NCBI GenBank assembly: GCA_947503525.1
Contig: CANNEA010000004.1
Location: 248,001-312,000, forward strand
Length of the DNA: 64,000 bases
Source: an uncultured Carboxylicivirga sp.
GTDB lineage: Bacteria > Bacteroidota > Bacteroidia > Bacteroidales > Marinilabiliaceae
Direction of reading: 5' to 3'
Below are positions 30,701-42,037 of this stretch, in pieces; position 1 is the stretch's first letter; the number at the start of each line of letters is the position of its first letter. The notes under the pieces are model-generated. The model made no database searches and was not told where the DNA came from. It saw only the letters and a list, made by a program, of their open reading frames with translations. The position numbers were made by a program, and so were the translations under genes.

Positions 30701-30937
30701 ATCTAAATCAGTTATTGTACCAACAGTCGTTCCTTTAATAGAAACAGTAACACCTGGTAACGAAATCCCTTCAGTGTCAATAACAGTTCCACTTATTGTT
30801 GTCTCTTGAGCAAAAACGTTTGAGAGGTTAACAAATAAGCATAAAAAGGTAACCATACACAACCTAAGTATGTATGTACTATTAACGCCATACAATTTAG
30901 GTACATTACCTTTAAACTTAAAAATCAATGATTTTTT
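27764..30937 (-). CDS. susC: SusC/RagA TonB-dependent outer-membrane transporter, cassette 2
   Basis: About 1057 residues from the ATG at 30937 (MKKSLIFKFK), preferred over an upstream in-frame ATG at 30979 because it gives a compact signal sequence ending NVFAQ. Carboxypeptidase-D regulatory-like domain (GTVIDTEGISLPGVTV, ITDLDGHYTL), SusC signature DEVVAIGYTTRKKGEVTGSI, plug with LIRGKSTLGNNSPLILIDG and ANGVILITTKRGK, then the barrel ending VGVNFTF. It is the divergent member of the three SusC proteins and probably imports a different fragment class. Transcribed from the conserved promoter at 31119-31183 with a long leader holding a GC-rich hairpin. Confidence 0.96.
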   Translation of the reverse strand, partial: KKSLIFKFKGNVPKLYGVNSTYILRLCMVTFLCLFVNLSNVFAQETTISGTVIDTEGISLPGVTVSIKGTTVGTITDLDGHYTLANVPVDATIVVSFVGMTTQEILVGNQSVINITLESSTIGLDEVVAIGYTTRKKGEVTGSISTVKTEELQRTSSQDLAKSLSGKVPGLIISDRGGYPGETDNMTLLIRGKSTLGNNSPLILIDGVTAATFSHLAPNDIESLTVLKDGAAAIYGARAANGVILITTKRGKSGKPTFNISSTYNMSSFSAIPKPMSSSQFAVYENEIAERNGTDRPFTDEDIALYESGSDPIRYPNTNWTDLTFADYSPESRTSVSVSGGSDNVKYFVSGDYVNQVGMYDSGDLKFKQYQVRSNLDIKLWKDFTLGVDLSGRFGKRKEPGVDESYIYKHIYTNFPTEVGVYPNGLPGWGGENGANPLVMSSNQSGFVDRTENDLRGRFSYDWDLDWITNGLSIKGFAGIRKQSNDIKSWYTPWTVYQYQEGTEEYVAINGFSQRGNQRILRESFWKYDELMLNSTIHYDRTFAESHTIRGFVGFEQMTSESRTFWAERRGFPTNDHPELFAGSDDGQQSSGVAYEWARLNYFGSISYDYKKKYFLDLTLRHDGSSNFAEGKRFGTFPGVAVSWSLADESFMDFTDSWLNTFKMRASWAIMGNDRIPPFQHLTRYDYGGPYNNAGVKQWTQPNSYIFGSTIYNGYRSNNVPNPNATWETADTKNIGVNFTILDRRLTTDVNYFYQKRTDILIQRTASIPDAAGLQLPDENLGKVDNFGWEFQLDWNDKIGRVNYNVGANFTHAKNKVVYMDEAADVPELMKREGRPLDSYVVYPTFGIFPDQEQVDAATAKLEGTVEGEPYYVDTNGDGVIDSNDRIRKFTSNVPEIQYGVYGGLQYGGWDFNFLFQGQAKAEMLVFFDQSGAKPEHVFTERWTTSNRNSRYPRAFAQGDPYSGNQSGSAENFQGADFWLHDASFLRLKQVDLGYTFKKDKIKVGDLKLFVRGFNLLTMFSDVHKMGLDPEAAGYNNFRGSRYPSLKTYTVGVNFTF

Positions 30938-31118
30938 CATAAATTTACATTTTGGGGTGATTAATCTTTTTTTCCTCATCCAGCAGGGAAGCGGATCCAG
31001 CGCTTTCCTGCTTTCTTGTTTTAATTAACTAATTCTTAAAAAGTCACTTTGTCTATTGTGTAAATTCAAATGCAATAGCTCTCGTAATTAACACTAAGCT
31101 GTGCATTATTTTACATTA
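30938..31118 (-). other. Long 5' leader of SusC cassette 2
   Basis: About 175 bases between the predicted transcription start (near 31112) and the SusC ATG. It contains a GC-rich inverted repeat, 30983-30993 with 31001-31011 (10 of 11 pairs), in otherwise AT-rich DNA, and an extra ATTTTACA copy at 31108-31115 over the start site. No ORF is recognised. Confidence 0.4.
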
Positions 31119-31183
31119 CAAAGTAGATTATAATTTAAGGAAAAGAACTGGCGAATTTTAACCTTTGATTACATTATTTTACC
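31119..31183 (-). promoter_or_regulatory. Promoter with 21-bp-spaced operator half-sites, upstream of SusC cassette 2
   Basis: -7 box 31119-31126 (minus strand CTACTTTG), proximal half-site 31155-31162 (ATTTTAAC), distal half-site 31176-31183 (ATTTTACC within TTACATTATTTTACCCT). Spacing 21 bp between half-sites and 28 bp to the -7 box, identical to the two sister promoters. The AraC gene lies directly next to it. Confidence 0.6.
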
Positions 31184-31272
31184 CTTCTTGTTTGATAAAG
31201 GGTAATTTTTGGTTAAAACCGGATAGGCATCAACTTGTATGATATCTCCACATGAGTTGATGAAAAAATCAC

Positions 31273-32130
31273 TTATAAGCTATTTCTGAAGTTATTAGGT
31301 GTCACTCCCATTATCTGCTTAAACTGCTTATTAAAGTTAGTGATGGAGTTATAACCAACTTTGTAACATACATCAGATACAGGTAAGTCATCTTGTGCCA
31401 GCAAGCGAGATGCATTACGAATACGAACCTCATTTAAAAACTGCACATATGACTTATTGGTCATCTTCTTGAAGAAACGACAGAAAGAATTAGTAGTCAT
31501 GCATGCTACATCAGATACATCCTGAAGGCTTATATCATTTGCATAATTATTCGATATATATTTCAACACATCATCGAGGCGTTCAGAATTATCGGTTGTA
31601 TACTGTCGCATATCAGTTGAGGATAGTACTTTTTTATCCTCTGTTAATGATAGTCGACACAACAGATCAAGCAATTTTACCGACTGCTCTGCTGGTGTTA
31701 GTTCAATGATACTGATAAAATCGTTATGTAACATTCTACTCACATCACGACCAAACGAAACGCCATACTTCGACTGTTCAAGCATTAGATTCAAATCATG
31801 AAACTCGGGTAAATTAAAGGTGCCTTCACCAATAAAATCCTTGGTAAATTTCAGAATGATGGTTTTAACCTTATTTGTATCATCTTCGCTGTAGTACGAT
31901 GGATCGTTCCGCCAGAGGTGCGGAAGATAAGGACCAACAAGCACCAAATCTCCTGGGTGAAATTGAGAAACACTGTCGCCAACAAACCGAATACCATTAC
32001 TTTTAGAAATATAAAGCAGTTCATATTGCGCATGATAATGCCATGAAGAATCTAAACAAGGAATTTCCTTTTTAGTAATATCCACACGCTCATTTTTAAA
32101 GCTATCAGTATTTTTAAGAATCAATTTCAT
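31273..32130 (-). CDS. AraC-family transcriptional regulator
   Basis: 285 residues. N-terminal cupin-like sensor domain (about 1-110) with HYHAQYELLYI and PGDLVLVGPYLPHLW, then a linker, and a C-terminal double helix-turn-helix at about 183-285 with the AraC signature VCYKVGYNSITNFNKQFKQIMGVTPNNFR. No signal peptide, so cytoplasmic. The sensor probably binds a mono- or disaccharide from carrageenan. It is the only regulator in the window, next to one of three promoters with 21-bp-spaced repeats, a spacing typical of AraC half-sites; it is the best candidate activator of this locus. A TAAATAA-N11-TACATAA element precedes it, so autoregulation is possible. Confidence 0.93.
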   Translation of the reverse strand: MKLILKNTDSFKNERVDITKKEIPCLDSSWHYHAQYELLYISKSNGIRFVGDSVSQFHPGDLVLVGPYLPHLWRNDPSYYSEDDTNKVKTIILKFTKDFIGEGTFNLPEFHDLNLMLEQSKYGVSFGRDVSRMLHNDFISIIELTPAEQSVKLLDLLCRLSLTEDKKVLSSTDMRQYTTDNSERLDDVLKYISNNYANDISLQDVSDVACMTTNSFCRFFKKMTNKSYVQFLNEVRIRNASRLLAQDDLPVSDVCYKVGYNSITNFNKQFKQIMGVTPNNFRNSL

Positions 32131-32279
32131 AAATATCAGCTAACAAAATTCACTGCTACATCTACCTATATAATAAAAGAGTAATTTCTATTTAATAAAC
32201 ATTAAACTTTCGTCGATCGAAGATATGTGTTGAAATGAGACTAAATGTATTCCAGTGTAATAAATCTTGTACGTAGGAA

Positions 32280-32304
32280 TAAATAAATATTCTTCCATAC
32301 ATAA
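32280..32304 (-). promoter_or_regulatory. Shared upstream element TAAATAA-N11-TACATAA before araC-type gene
   Basis: TAAATAA (32280-32286) and TACATAA (32298-32304) on the plus strand, 150 bases before the regulator start. The inner 11 bases differ from the copies at 10205 and 21210, so only the two half-sites are conserved. Confidence 0.4.
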
Positions 32305-32360
32305 TGAATAATCATTTAAGACTATAATAAAAATAAAAGCAATGAGCAACCAATAATTAA

Positions 32361-32391
32361 AAACCCACCAGTATGAACTACTGATGGGTTT
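32361..32391 (-). terminator. Rho-independent terminator after VOC gene
   Basis: 13-bp stem with one mismatch (32361-32373 with 32379-32391), 5-base loop, and a T-run on the minus strand, 20 bases after the stop at 32412. Confidence 0.88.
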
Positions 32392-32411
32392 CTCTCTTTA
32401 TACTTTGTTAC

Positions 32412-32741
32412 TTAATTTGATATCTCCATAAACTCTACCGGTGAGCCATTATGAATTATAAAGGCTACACGTACGCCTTCTCCCGGAGAAAATGTTTCAA
32501 CTAATATTTCCTTACCTTCAATGGCTTCCTCAATGTTATCAACCTGATAAGCGATGTGTGCAACTTTTTGAAACATTTCAGGCATTGGACTGTTTTCATC
32601 GCACTTTATCCACTCTACACCAAACTCATCGTTAGCAAAGTCAGTATAATGAATTTTTCCTGGCTCATAAAAACCATCCCATTGTTTCTCTTCGCTAGTT
32701 GGAATTCCAATATGGCTAAACTTATATTTTATCTCTTCCAT
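32412..32741 (-). CDS. Small VOC/glyoxalase-superfamily protein
   Basis: 109 residues, no signal peptide, so cytoplasmic. The opening YKFSHIGIPT and the later KVAHIAYQVDNIEEAI, then VAFIIHNGSPVEFMEI, match the beta-alpha-beta-beta-beta pattern of vicinal-oxygen-chelate proteins, with His and Glu in likely metal positions. It begins 10 bases after the GH2 gene and ends at the terminator 32361-32391, so the two are co-transcribed. VOC proteins include glyoxalases, epimerases and isomerases; a role in handling a reactive anhydrosugar or aldehyde is a guess. Confidence 0.7.
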   Translation of the reverse strand: MEEIKYKFSHIGIPTSEEKQWDGFYEPGKIHYTDFANDEFGVEWIKCDENSPMPEMFQKVAHIAYQVDNIEEAIEGKEILVETFSPGEGVRVAFIIHNGSPVEFMEISN

Positions 32742-32751
32742 TTTGTCTAAT

Positions 32752-35988
<3,237 letters not shown>

Positions 35989-36004
35989 TTAACAATTCAA
36001 AAAA

Positions 36005-36041
36005 AAGGTTTAAACTGGAGCATTCGCCAAGTTTAAACCTT
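36005..36041 (-). terminator. Rho-independent terminator after sulfatase 36058-37512
   Basis: Perfect 12-bp stem (36005-36016 with 36030-36041), 13-base loop and eight T residues on the minus strand. It lies in the 81-base gap before GH2 and ends the operon that begins at 43057. Confidence 0.9.
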
Positions 36042-36057
36042 ACTAACTACATTTATT

Positions 36058-37512
36058 TTAATCCAACTGAAAGGTCTTTTCAAACTGAGGCATATTATCG
36101 TCGCGCCAATCGATACCTGTAGCTTTATCGTGAAACCAATGTGGTTGCTGATGCGTTTGACTCCATTGTTCAGCTTCAATAACCAAAGCTTTCAATATTT
36201 CAGGATGAGTATCACTTAAGTCCAAATCCTCACTCATATCTTCAACAATATTAAAGAGTTTCCATGGTTCCTGGTTTACTTTAAGCGCTTTCCACTCGTT
36301 TAGTCTTACTCCAACATCGGTGTATCCCACCCGATGCCTTAAACAATAAATCATATCATCATCATGTGGATTTTCTCCGGCTTTGATATCGTCCCAGATA
36401 TCTAAACCATCTAATTTTTTGTTTTCAGGAATACTTGCCCCTGCCAACTTTGCAAAGGTGGGGTAAAAATCGATGGCTAAAATTGGATGTTCAAAAACTT
36501 GACCTTTTTGTAATTGATCGGGCCAATGGAAAAACATAGGAACACGGTATCCTCCTTCATGGGTGCTTCCTTTACCTTCTTTTAAAGGATAATTATTGGC
36601 TCCTTTAGAAACTTTACCTCCATTATCGCTTAAAAACACAATTAAAGTATTGTCATACTCACCAGTTTGTTTCAAAGCATCGACCAATTGTTTTACTCCA
36701 CGATCAACCGCGTAAACCATACCGGCATAGGTTCTTCTATCCTGATCTTTAATATCAGCAAATAGAGCCATATCCTCCTCTTTTGCTTCCAATGGAACAT
36801 GAGGAGCGTTATAGGCTAGATATAAAAAGAATGGATCATCTTTTTTAGCCCCTTCTTTAACAAACTGTACTGCTTCTCGAGATAAAGCATCTGTTATGTA
36901 TTCTGTTTCTTGAACTTCCTTACCATTGCGTTCCAAGGGCAATAAGTATTCAAAAATGACTTTCTTACCTGCCTTCTTTTGTTTTTCATATATGACTCTA
37001 TACTCCTCTGGAAAATACTTATGACCACCACCTAGAAAACCATAATACTCATCAAACCCTCTGTTATTAGGATGAAAGGCCTCAACAGATCCTAAATGCC
37101 ATTTACCAATAGCCCCTGTATAATAACCAGCATCCTGAAGCACAGAACTTATGTACTTCTCGTTTAAATCAATGCCTTTGCCAATGGTTTCTGAGTTTGG
37201 CGGCAAATTAAACTGTGCTCCTATTTTATGAGGATATCTACCTACCATCAAGCCCGCGCGGCTTGGGCCACAAAATGGATGAATCACATACGCTGAAGTA
37301 AATTTCATTCCTTCATTGGCTAATTGATCCAAGGCTGGCGTTTTTATATCAGTTGATCCATTAAAACCAACATCAGCGTAACCTAAGTCATCACACATAA
37401 CAACCACAATATTGGGTCGTGGAGCTTCTGCCTTATCAATTCTAGTTGAACAAGCTACGAATGACAGCAATAAACTAACGGCTAATGTACATGTTCCTAA
37501 TTTCATTTTCAT
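36058..37512 (-). CDS. Sulfatase, S1 family (probably S1_19)
   Basis: 484-residue lipoprotein sulfatase; lipobox SFVAC with C21. Formylglycine motif [11 protein letters not shown] at C81, calcium ligands in MCDDLGYADVG, GKWHLGSVEAFHPNNRGFDEYYGF, and FLSDNGGKVSKGAN. The CGPSRAG motif and following blocks resemble S1_19 enzymes that desulfate kappa/iota-carrageenan galactose-4-sulfate; the subfamily is inferred. It is the last gene of the anhydrogalactose operon, 8 bases after the kinase, an unusual placement of a periplasmic enzyme behind cytoplasmic ones that ties desulfation to monomer catabolism. Confidence 0.93.
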   Translation of the reverse strand: MKMKLGTCTLAVSLLLSFVACSTRIDKAEAPRPNIVVVMCDDLGYADVGFNGSTDIKTPALDQLANEGMKFTSAYVIHPFCGPSRAGLMVGRYPHKIGAQFNLPPNSETIGKGIDLNEKYISSVLQDAGYYTGAIGKWHLGSVEAFHPNNRGFDEYYGFLGGGHKYFPEEYRVIYEKQKKAGKKVIFEYLLPLERNGKEVQETEYITDALSREAVQFVKEGAKKDDPFFLYLAYNAPHVPLEAKEEDMALFADIKDQDRRTYAGMVYAVDRGVKQLVDALKQTGEYDNTLIVFLSDNGGKVSKGANNYPLKEGKGSTHEGGYRVPMFFHWPDQLQKGQVFEHPILAIDFYPTFAKLAGASIPENKKLDGLDIWDDIKAGENPHDDDMIYCLRHRVGYTDVGVRLNEWKALKVNQEPWKLFNIVEDMSEDLDLSDTHPEILKALVIEAEQWSQTHQQPHWFHDKATGIDWRDDNMPQFEKTFQLD

Positions 37513-37520
37513 TTCTTTTT

Positions 37521-38615
37521 TTATCGCACCACACGACCTGATCCGGATCCACCCATTAAGGCTTCCACTTCAGAGCGTGAAGAATAATTAAAGTCACCAT
37601 TTATCGAATGACATAAGCAAGAAGCTGCTACAGCAAAACGAATCGCTTGGTCTGGTTTTGACAATTCAGGTGTATTTAAGGCAAATACTAAGCCGGCGCC
37701 AAAAGAATCACCTCCACCAACACGATCAACTATCGCCTTTATTTCATAGGGCATATATTCCCCTTGCCCATTTAAAGGTGCAAAATGAGCCGTATCAGTT
37801 GTTGCATCATACAACATAGCACCCCAATTATTATGAGTGGCTGATAGACTCTCGCGTAAGGTGATTGCCACTTTCTTTACATTCGGAAATTGCTTTACAA
37901 TCTCCTTTGCTACATCAAGGTACTTATCTATATCTAACTGCCCTCCTTCAATATCCGTATCGCCGGCAGAGATTCCTAATACATCATGTGCATCTTCTTC
38001 ATTGGCAATTACAACATCAACAAATGGTAAAATAGCACGCATCGTTTTTTCAGCCAAAACATTTGCGGCTGTACCATTTTGCCATTGCCAAAGTTTTTTT
38101 CTGAAATTCAAATCGCACGAAACAGTCAAACCTTTTTCTTTAGCAGTTCGAACAGCTACCTCTGTGGCATGTGCTGAAACTTCAGATAAAGCAGGTGTGA
38201 TACCAGTAGTATGCAACCAAGCTCCATCTTTCAGCAATTCACACCAGTCGTATGCTTCGCCCTTTGTCATTGACACTGCAGAATAGTCACGATCGTACAT
38301 TACACGACTTGGACGCTGATTAGCACCACGTTCAACGAAGTATAAACCAAAACGACCATAATCAGTAAGTTTAATTCCTGATGTATCTACATCGATTCCT
38401 TTAAGCACTTGCAAACAAGCTTCAGTCATTTCATTATCAGGCAAAGCAGTAACAAAACGTACTTTACCGCCTAGCATGGCAATTGAAGAAGCTACATTAG
38501 CTTCAGCTCCTGCGAAAGTCATATCCAACTTCCCTGGCATACTCTGACGAAAGCGCTGAAAGTTTTCAGGACATATACGCCCCATTATTTCTCCGAATGT
38601 TATAATTGTTTTCAT
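37521..38615 (-). CDS. dauC: 2-keto-3-deoxy-galactonate kinase (PfkB family)
   Basis: 364-residue cytoplasmic PfkB/ribokinase-family kinase. N-terminal GEIMGRICPEN is the sugar-binding start typical of 2-keto-3-deoxy-gluconate kinases; DRVGGGDSFGAG carries the catalytic base D303 and the anion hole. In the anhydrogalactose route it phosphorylates 2-keto-3-deoxy-galactonate to the 6-phosphate. It lies between the aldolase (44 bases) and a sulfatase (8 bases). The name dauC follows the Zobellia carrageenan regulon nomenclature as I recall it; substrate stereochemistry is inferred from context. It could equally act on 2-keto-3-deoxy-gluconate. Confidence 0.88.
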   Translation of the reverse strand: MKTIITFGEIMGRICPENFQRFRQSMPGKLDMTFAGAEANVASSIAMLGGKVRFVTALPDNEMTEACLQVLKGIDVDTSGIKLTDYGRFGLYFVERGANQRPSRVMYDRDYSAVSMTKGEAYDWCELLKDGAWLHTTGITPALSEVSAHATEVAVRTAKEKGLTVSCDLNFRKKLWQWQNGTAANVLAEKTMRAILPFVDVVIANEEDAHDVLGISAGDTDIEGGQLDIDKYLDVAKEIVKQFPNVKKVAITLRESLSATHNNWGAMLYDATTDTAHFAPLNGQGEYMPYEIKAIVDRVGGGDSFGAGLVFALNTPELSKPDQAIRFAVAASCLCHSINGDFNYSSRSEVEALMGGSGSGRVVR

Positions 38616-38659
38616 GATTTTAGGTTCTAGCTACCAGCAGTTAGCATCTGGTACTTATG

Positions 38660-39334
38660 TTATATATTACGAATCTCCTTAATTAAAGTGTGTATTTCTC
38701 TGGCATTACGTGTTATTAATTCCCAGTTTTCATCGAGTATCATATTGCGCTTTGCAATCCACGATCCGCCAATGGCAGTTATTAATGGCGATTCCAAATA
38801 CGTTCTGGCATTCGCCATATTACATCCGCCTAATGGAATGAATTTAAGATCAAGGTATTGATAAGGTGCCACCATGCTTTCCAGATGTGCCATACCTCCA
38901 GAAGTTTCAGCAGGAAAAAGTTTTAAAACCCGACAGCCTTCATGGATTGCCATTTCAATATCTGTTGGTGTCATTATACCAGGGGCAAAATCTAAGCCTT
39001 GCTTACGTGCCTCTGCTATTACCTTAGGGTTACAACCAGGAGCTACTGCAAAATCAGCACCAACATCTACCACAGCCTTAACCTGTTCGGTAGACAAAAC
39101 AGTTCCAAAACCAAGCGTTATTTCAGGCACTTCTTTTTTGATTGCCTTAGCAGCTTCGATAGCAACTGGTGTGCGTAGCGTTAATTCAATGGCATCGACA
39201 CCTCCGGCCAATAAGGCCTTTGCCAAAGGCACAGCATGTTTAACTTGGTCTACCACTAACACGGCCATTACTCCAGCGTCATCAATACGCTTTATCATTT
39301 CAGGCCCCATAGCCTGCTTATCAAATGTGTACAT
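38660..39334 (-). CDS. dauD: 2-keto-3-deoxy-6-phosphogalactonate aldolase (KDPG aldolase family)
   Basis: 224-residue class I aldolase. Schiff-base lysine K138 in RVLKLFPAE; catalytic Glu E50 in GVDAIELTLRTP; phosphate-binding GGCNMANA and GGSWIA near the C-terminus. It splits the 6-phospho keto-acid into pyruvate and D-glyceraldehyde-3-phosphate, completing the anhydrogalactose pathway. It lies between the aldehyde dehydrogenase and the kinase, in the same operon. Specificity for the galacto epimer rather than KDPG is inferred. Confidence 0.92.
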   Translation of the reverse strand: MYTFDKQAMGPEMIKRIDDAGVMAVLVVDQVKHAVPLAKALLAGGVDAIELTLRTPVAIEAAKAIKKEVPEITLGFGTVLSTEQVKAVVDVGADFAVAPGCNPKVIAEARKQGLDFAPGIMTPTDIEMAIHEGCRVLKLFPAETSGGMAHLESMVAPYQYLDLKFIPLGGCNMANARTYLESPLITAIGGSWIAKRNMILDENWELITRNAREIHTLIKEIRNI

Positions 39335-39423
39335 TTTCTTAGATTATAGATTAATAGATGATTAGATAATGGTCAAACTTACGACTCCACAAACAAAACC
39401 TCTAATCAGCTATAATTCAAACA

Positions 39424-40860
39424 CTACAATGCTGTTGAAATACGTTTCTTAACCAAATAGTCGTTAAGAGCAAGGTATGAGCAATCGTGCCCAATTCCAC
39501 TTTCTTTTATACCTCCATGGGGAAGATAGATGGCGTACTTAACACCATTCACTTGCACTTCTCCAAACATTAATTCTTCTGATACTTTACGAATAACAGA
39601 TTGATCGTTGGAAAATAAGTAGGAAGCCAAACCATACTCGGTATCATTTCCTAAATCAATGGCTTCTTCAACAGTAGAGTACTTCATCATAGCAGCAACA
39701 GGTCCGAAAATTTCTTCACGAAAACAACGGCTATCTCGTTTAATACCAGAAAGTATAGTTGGTTCAATGTAAAATCCTTTAGCAAAACCTTCAGGAACTT
39801 TACCGCCCATTACCAATTCAACACCAGATGCCACATCATCGGCCACCATTTTCAACACTCGTTCCTGATCGCGCTTGGTCACCAAAGGTCCCATATCAGG
39901 CTTTTCTTCAATCCCAAAACCTATTTTAAGTGCTTTGGCCTTAGCTGTAAATATATCTAAGAATGTATCATAAACCTCTTCATGAACCAGAAAACGATTA
40001 GGAGATACACATATCTGACCTGAATTACCATATTTTAAGGCAACTCCCAATGTTGCAGCTAATTCTAAATCAGCATCCTTATGAACAATAAATGGTGCAT
40101 TACCACCAAGTTCAAGACTAACATGCTTAACGGTTGTTGCCGAATCTGCAATAACTCGTTTACCAGAAGCTGATGAACCAATCATGGTTAACACCTTTGG
40201 TATAGGACTCTTTGTCATGGTAGTTGCGACTTCGCTAACAGGCCCACTAATAACATTAATAACACCTGCAGGAAAGTTGATACTTTCAGCTATCTCTCCC
40301 ACTAAATAAGCCGAAATTGGTGATAATTCAGAAGGCTTAATAACGATCGAACAACCAGCTGCTAAAGCAGGTCCAATCTTATAGCCTACATTCAGCAATG
40401 GGAAATTCCAGGCTAAATAAGCAACAGCCACACCAACTGGTAAATTAACTATCTGATGATGATGCGTATTTTCCGAATCAGGAATAATTTCATCGTGCAT
40501 ATTTTTCATGGCTTGCGGATAAAACTCTAAACCATCTGCCAGTAATTCCACATCTTCAGCAGCCCCTTCATAGGTTTTACCCATTTCATAAACCACGGCT
40601 TTTCTCAATTCATCTTCACGTTTTAATATTTCGGCGCGAAGTTTCATCATCCATTCGGTACGTTCTTTAAGTGGCAACTTTGACCATACCTTAAAACCCT
40701 TTTGTGCTTCAATTAAAGCTAATTCAGCATCTTCCTTTTGGGCATAAGCAATAGAACCAACAGCTTCTTCTATAGCTGGGTTAATAATATCCTTCTTGGC
40801 TCCTGAGATGGCATCAACTAACTTGCCACCTATATACATTTTCTTATATCCGAAATTCAT
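39424..40860 (-). CDS. dauA: 3,6-anhydro-D-galactose dehydrogenase (ALDH family)
   Basis: 478-residue NAD(P)-dependent aldehyde dehydrogenase. Catalytic Cys C284 in GNSGQICVSPNRF, general base E250 in LELGGNAPF, oxyanion Asn N152 in AWNFP, and cofactor lysine K175 in IVIKPSE. In carrageenan and agar users an ALDH of this type oxidises the open-chain aldehyde of 3,6-anhydrogalactose to anhydrogalactonate. Neighbours supply the next three steps, which makes this role much likelier than a generic aldehyde dehydrogenase. D rather than L stereochemistry is inferred from the GH127/GH16 context. Confidence 0.88.
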   Translation of the reverse strand: MNFGYKKMYIGGKLVDAISGAKKDIINPAIEEAVGSIAYAQKEDAELALIEAQKGFKVWSKLPLKERTEWMMKLRAEILKREDELRKAVVYEMGKTYEGAAEDVELLADGLEFYPQAMKNMHDEIIPDSENTHHHQIVNLPVGVAVAYLAWNFPLLNVGYKIGPALAAGCSIVIKPSELSPISAYLVGEIAESINFPAGVINVISGPVSEVATTMTKSPIPKVLTMIGSSASGKRVIADSATTVKHVSLELGGNAPFIVHKDADLELAATLGVALKYGNSGQICVSPNRFLVHEEVYDTFLDIFTAKAKALKIGFGIEEKPDMGPLVTKRDQERVLKMVADDVASGVELVMGGKVPEGFAKGFYIEPTILSGIKRDSRCFREEIFGPVAAMMKYSTVEEAIDLGNDTEYGLASYLFSNDQSVIRKVSEELMFGEVQVNGVKYAIYLPHGGIKESGIGHDCSYLALNDYLVKKRISTAL

Positions 40861-40877
40861 ATGATTATTTTTTTATT

Positions 40878-42005
40878 TTACTTACAAAAACTTTTAAAAG
40901 CATCCTCATCAATAGTAACGCCTAAACCGGGTTTATCTGAAACTTTAATTTCTCCATTCTTGACCTCGAAATCCGGAATGGTAACTTGATCTCTAAGATC
41001 ATTATCAGTTCGATCATGTTCCATCCAGAAGTTTGAATTGAACATACGGCCAGGCACATTATCCAAGTTACTAATAAAATGCATAGCCGCCGAAATCGCA
41101 ATGTAGGTACCCCAACTATGAGGAACAATTTCTTTACCATAGGTGGAAGCTAAGGTTGATATTTTCTTCACTTCGGTAAGACCACCACAAGCGGCTATAT
41201 CTGGCTGAGCAATATCTACAGCGTTGCTTCTTAATAATTGGTGAAATCCATATCGTAAATATTCACATTCCCCACCTGCAATTGGAATTGTTGTTGCATT
41301 TCTTAATTCCGCATATTGAGAATAAAACTCTGGTGATACAGGTTCTTCAAACCATCCAATGTCATATTCTTCAATAGCCTTTGAAAGTTTTACGGCTTCG
41401 CGCAAATTATAGGCATGATTAGAATCAACCATCAGTTCCATATCATCACCAATCGCTTTTCTTACCTCACGCACCATCTCAATATCCTTTTCAATGGTCA
41501 TACCGACCTTCATCTTAACCGCCTTATATCCTAGTTCTTTATACTCAATAGCTTCATCAGCCAGAGCCTTTGGCAAGTTCTTTTCTTCTCTGAAGTATAA
41601 ACCTGTAGCGTATGGTGTTATTATATCTCTTTTTTTACCACCTAACAATTGATGTACTGGCACATTCAAAATCTTTCCTTTGACATCCCATACAGCCATA
41701 TCAATTGCACTTATAGCGGCTACCAAAATACCTCGGCGAGCATAATCCAAAGAGCGGCGATACATTACATCCCAAATGGTCTCATTATCTAATGGATTCA
41801 TACCAATTACATATTGCGACAATAACTTTACGCCAGCTGCCAAAACATCTGCGGGCCCGTATCCTTCCCCCCATCCGACTACACCTTCGTCAGTACTTAA
41901 CTTCACCAAACATATTTTTCGCTCACTATATGACCATTGAGAAAAATAAAATGGCTTATCCAACTTATCATTTAATACAAAGACCTCTATAGATTTTATT
42001 TTCAT
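40878..42005 (-). CDS. dauB: 3,6-anhydro-D-galactonate cycloisomerase (enolase superfamily)
   Basis: 375 residues from the ATG at 42005 (MKIKSIEVFV); an in-frame GTG at 42029 is less likely. Mandelate racemase/muconate lactonizing enzyme subgroup: KMK bases K164 and K166, metal ligands D194 (VDSNH), E220 (WFEEP) and E246 (GGECE), and the opposite His H296 (PHSWG). Opening of the anhydro ring of 3,6-anhydrogalactonate to 2-keto-3-deoxy-galactonate is the known reaction of such enzymes in red-algal sugar pathways. The ALDH follows 17 bases downstream. D-galactonate dehydratase is the alternative; context favours cycloisomerase. Confidence 0.88.
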   Translation of the reverse strand: MKIKSIEVFVLNDKLDKPFYFSQWSYSERKICLVKLSTDEGVVGWGEGYGPADVLAAGVKLLSQYVIGMNPLDNETIWDVMYRRSLDYARRGILVAAISAIDMAVWDVKGKILNVPVHQLLGGKKRDIITPYATGLYFREEKNLPKALADEAIEYKELGYKAVKMKVGMTIEKDIEMVREVRKAIGDDMELMVDSNHAYNLREAVKLSKAIEEYDIGWFEEPVSPEFYSQYAELRNATTIPIAGGECEYLRYGFHQLLRSNAVDIAQPDIAACGGLTEVKKISTLASTYGKEIVPHSWGTYIAISAAMHFISNLDNVPGRMFNSNFWMEHDRTDNDLRDQVTIPDFEVKNGEIKVSDKPGLGVTIDEDAFKSFCK

Positions 42006-42037
42006 TTTTTCCAGTATCAAGTTTATCACTCATATTC

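Noticed and set aside
31228-31262. Inverted repeat CATCAACT/AGTTGATG after the AraC gene as a terminator
   Set aside because: The loop is 19 bases and no T-run follows on the minus strand, so termination is not supported.
37837-38286. 149-residue plus-strand ORF
   Set aside because: Antisense shadow of the PfkB kinase gene with no recognisable features.
38874-39365. 163-residue plus-strand ORF
   Set aside because: Antisense shadow of the aldolase gene, which has intact catalytic residues.
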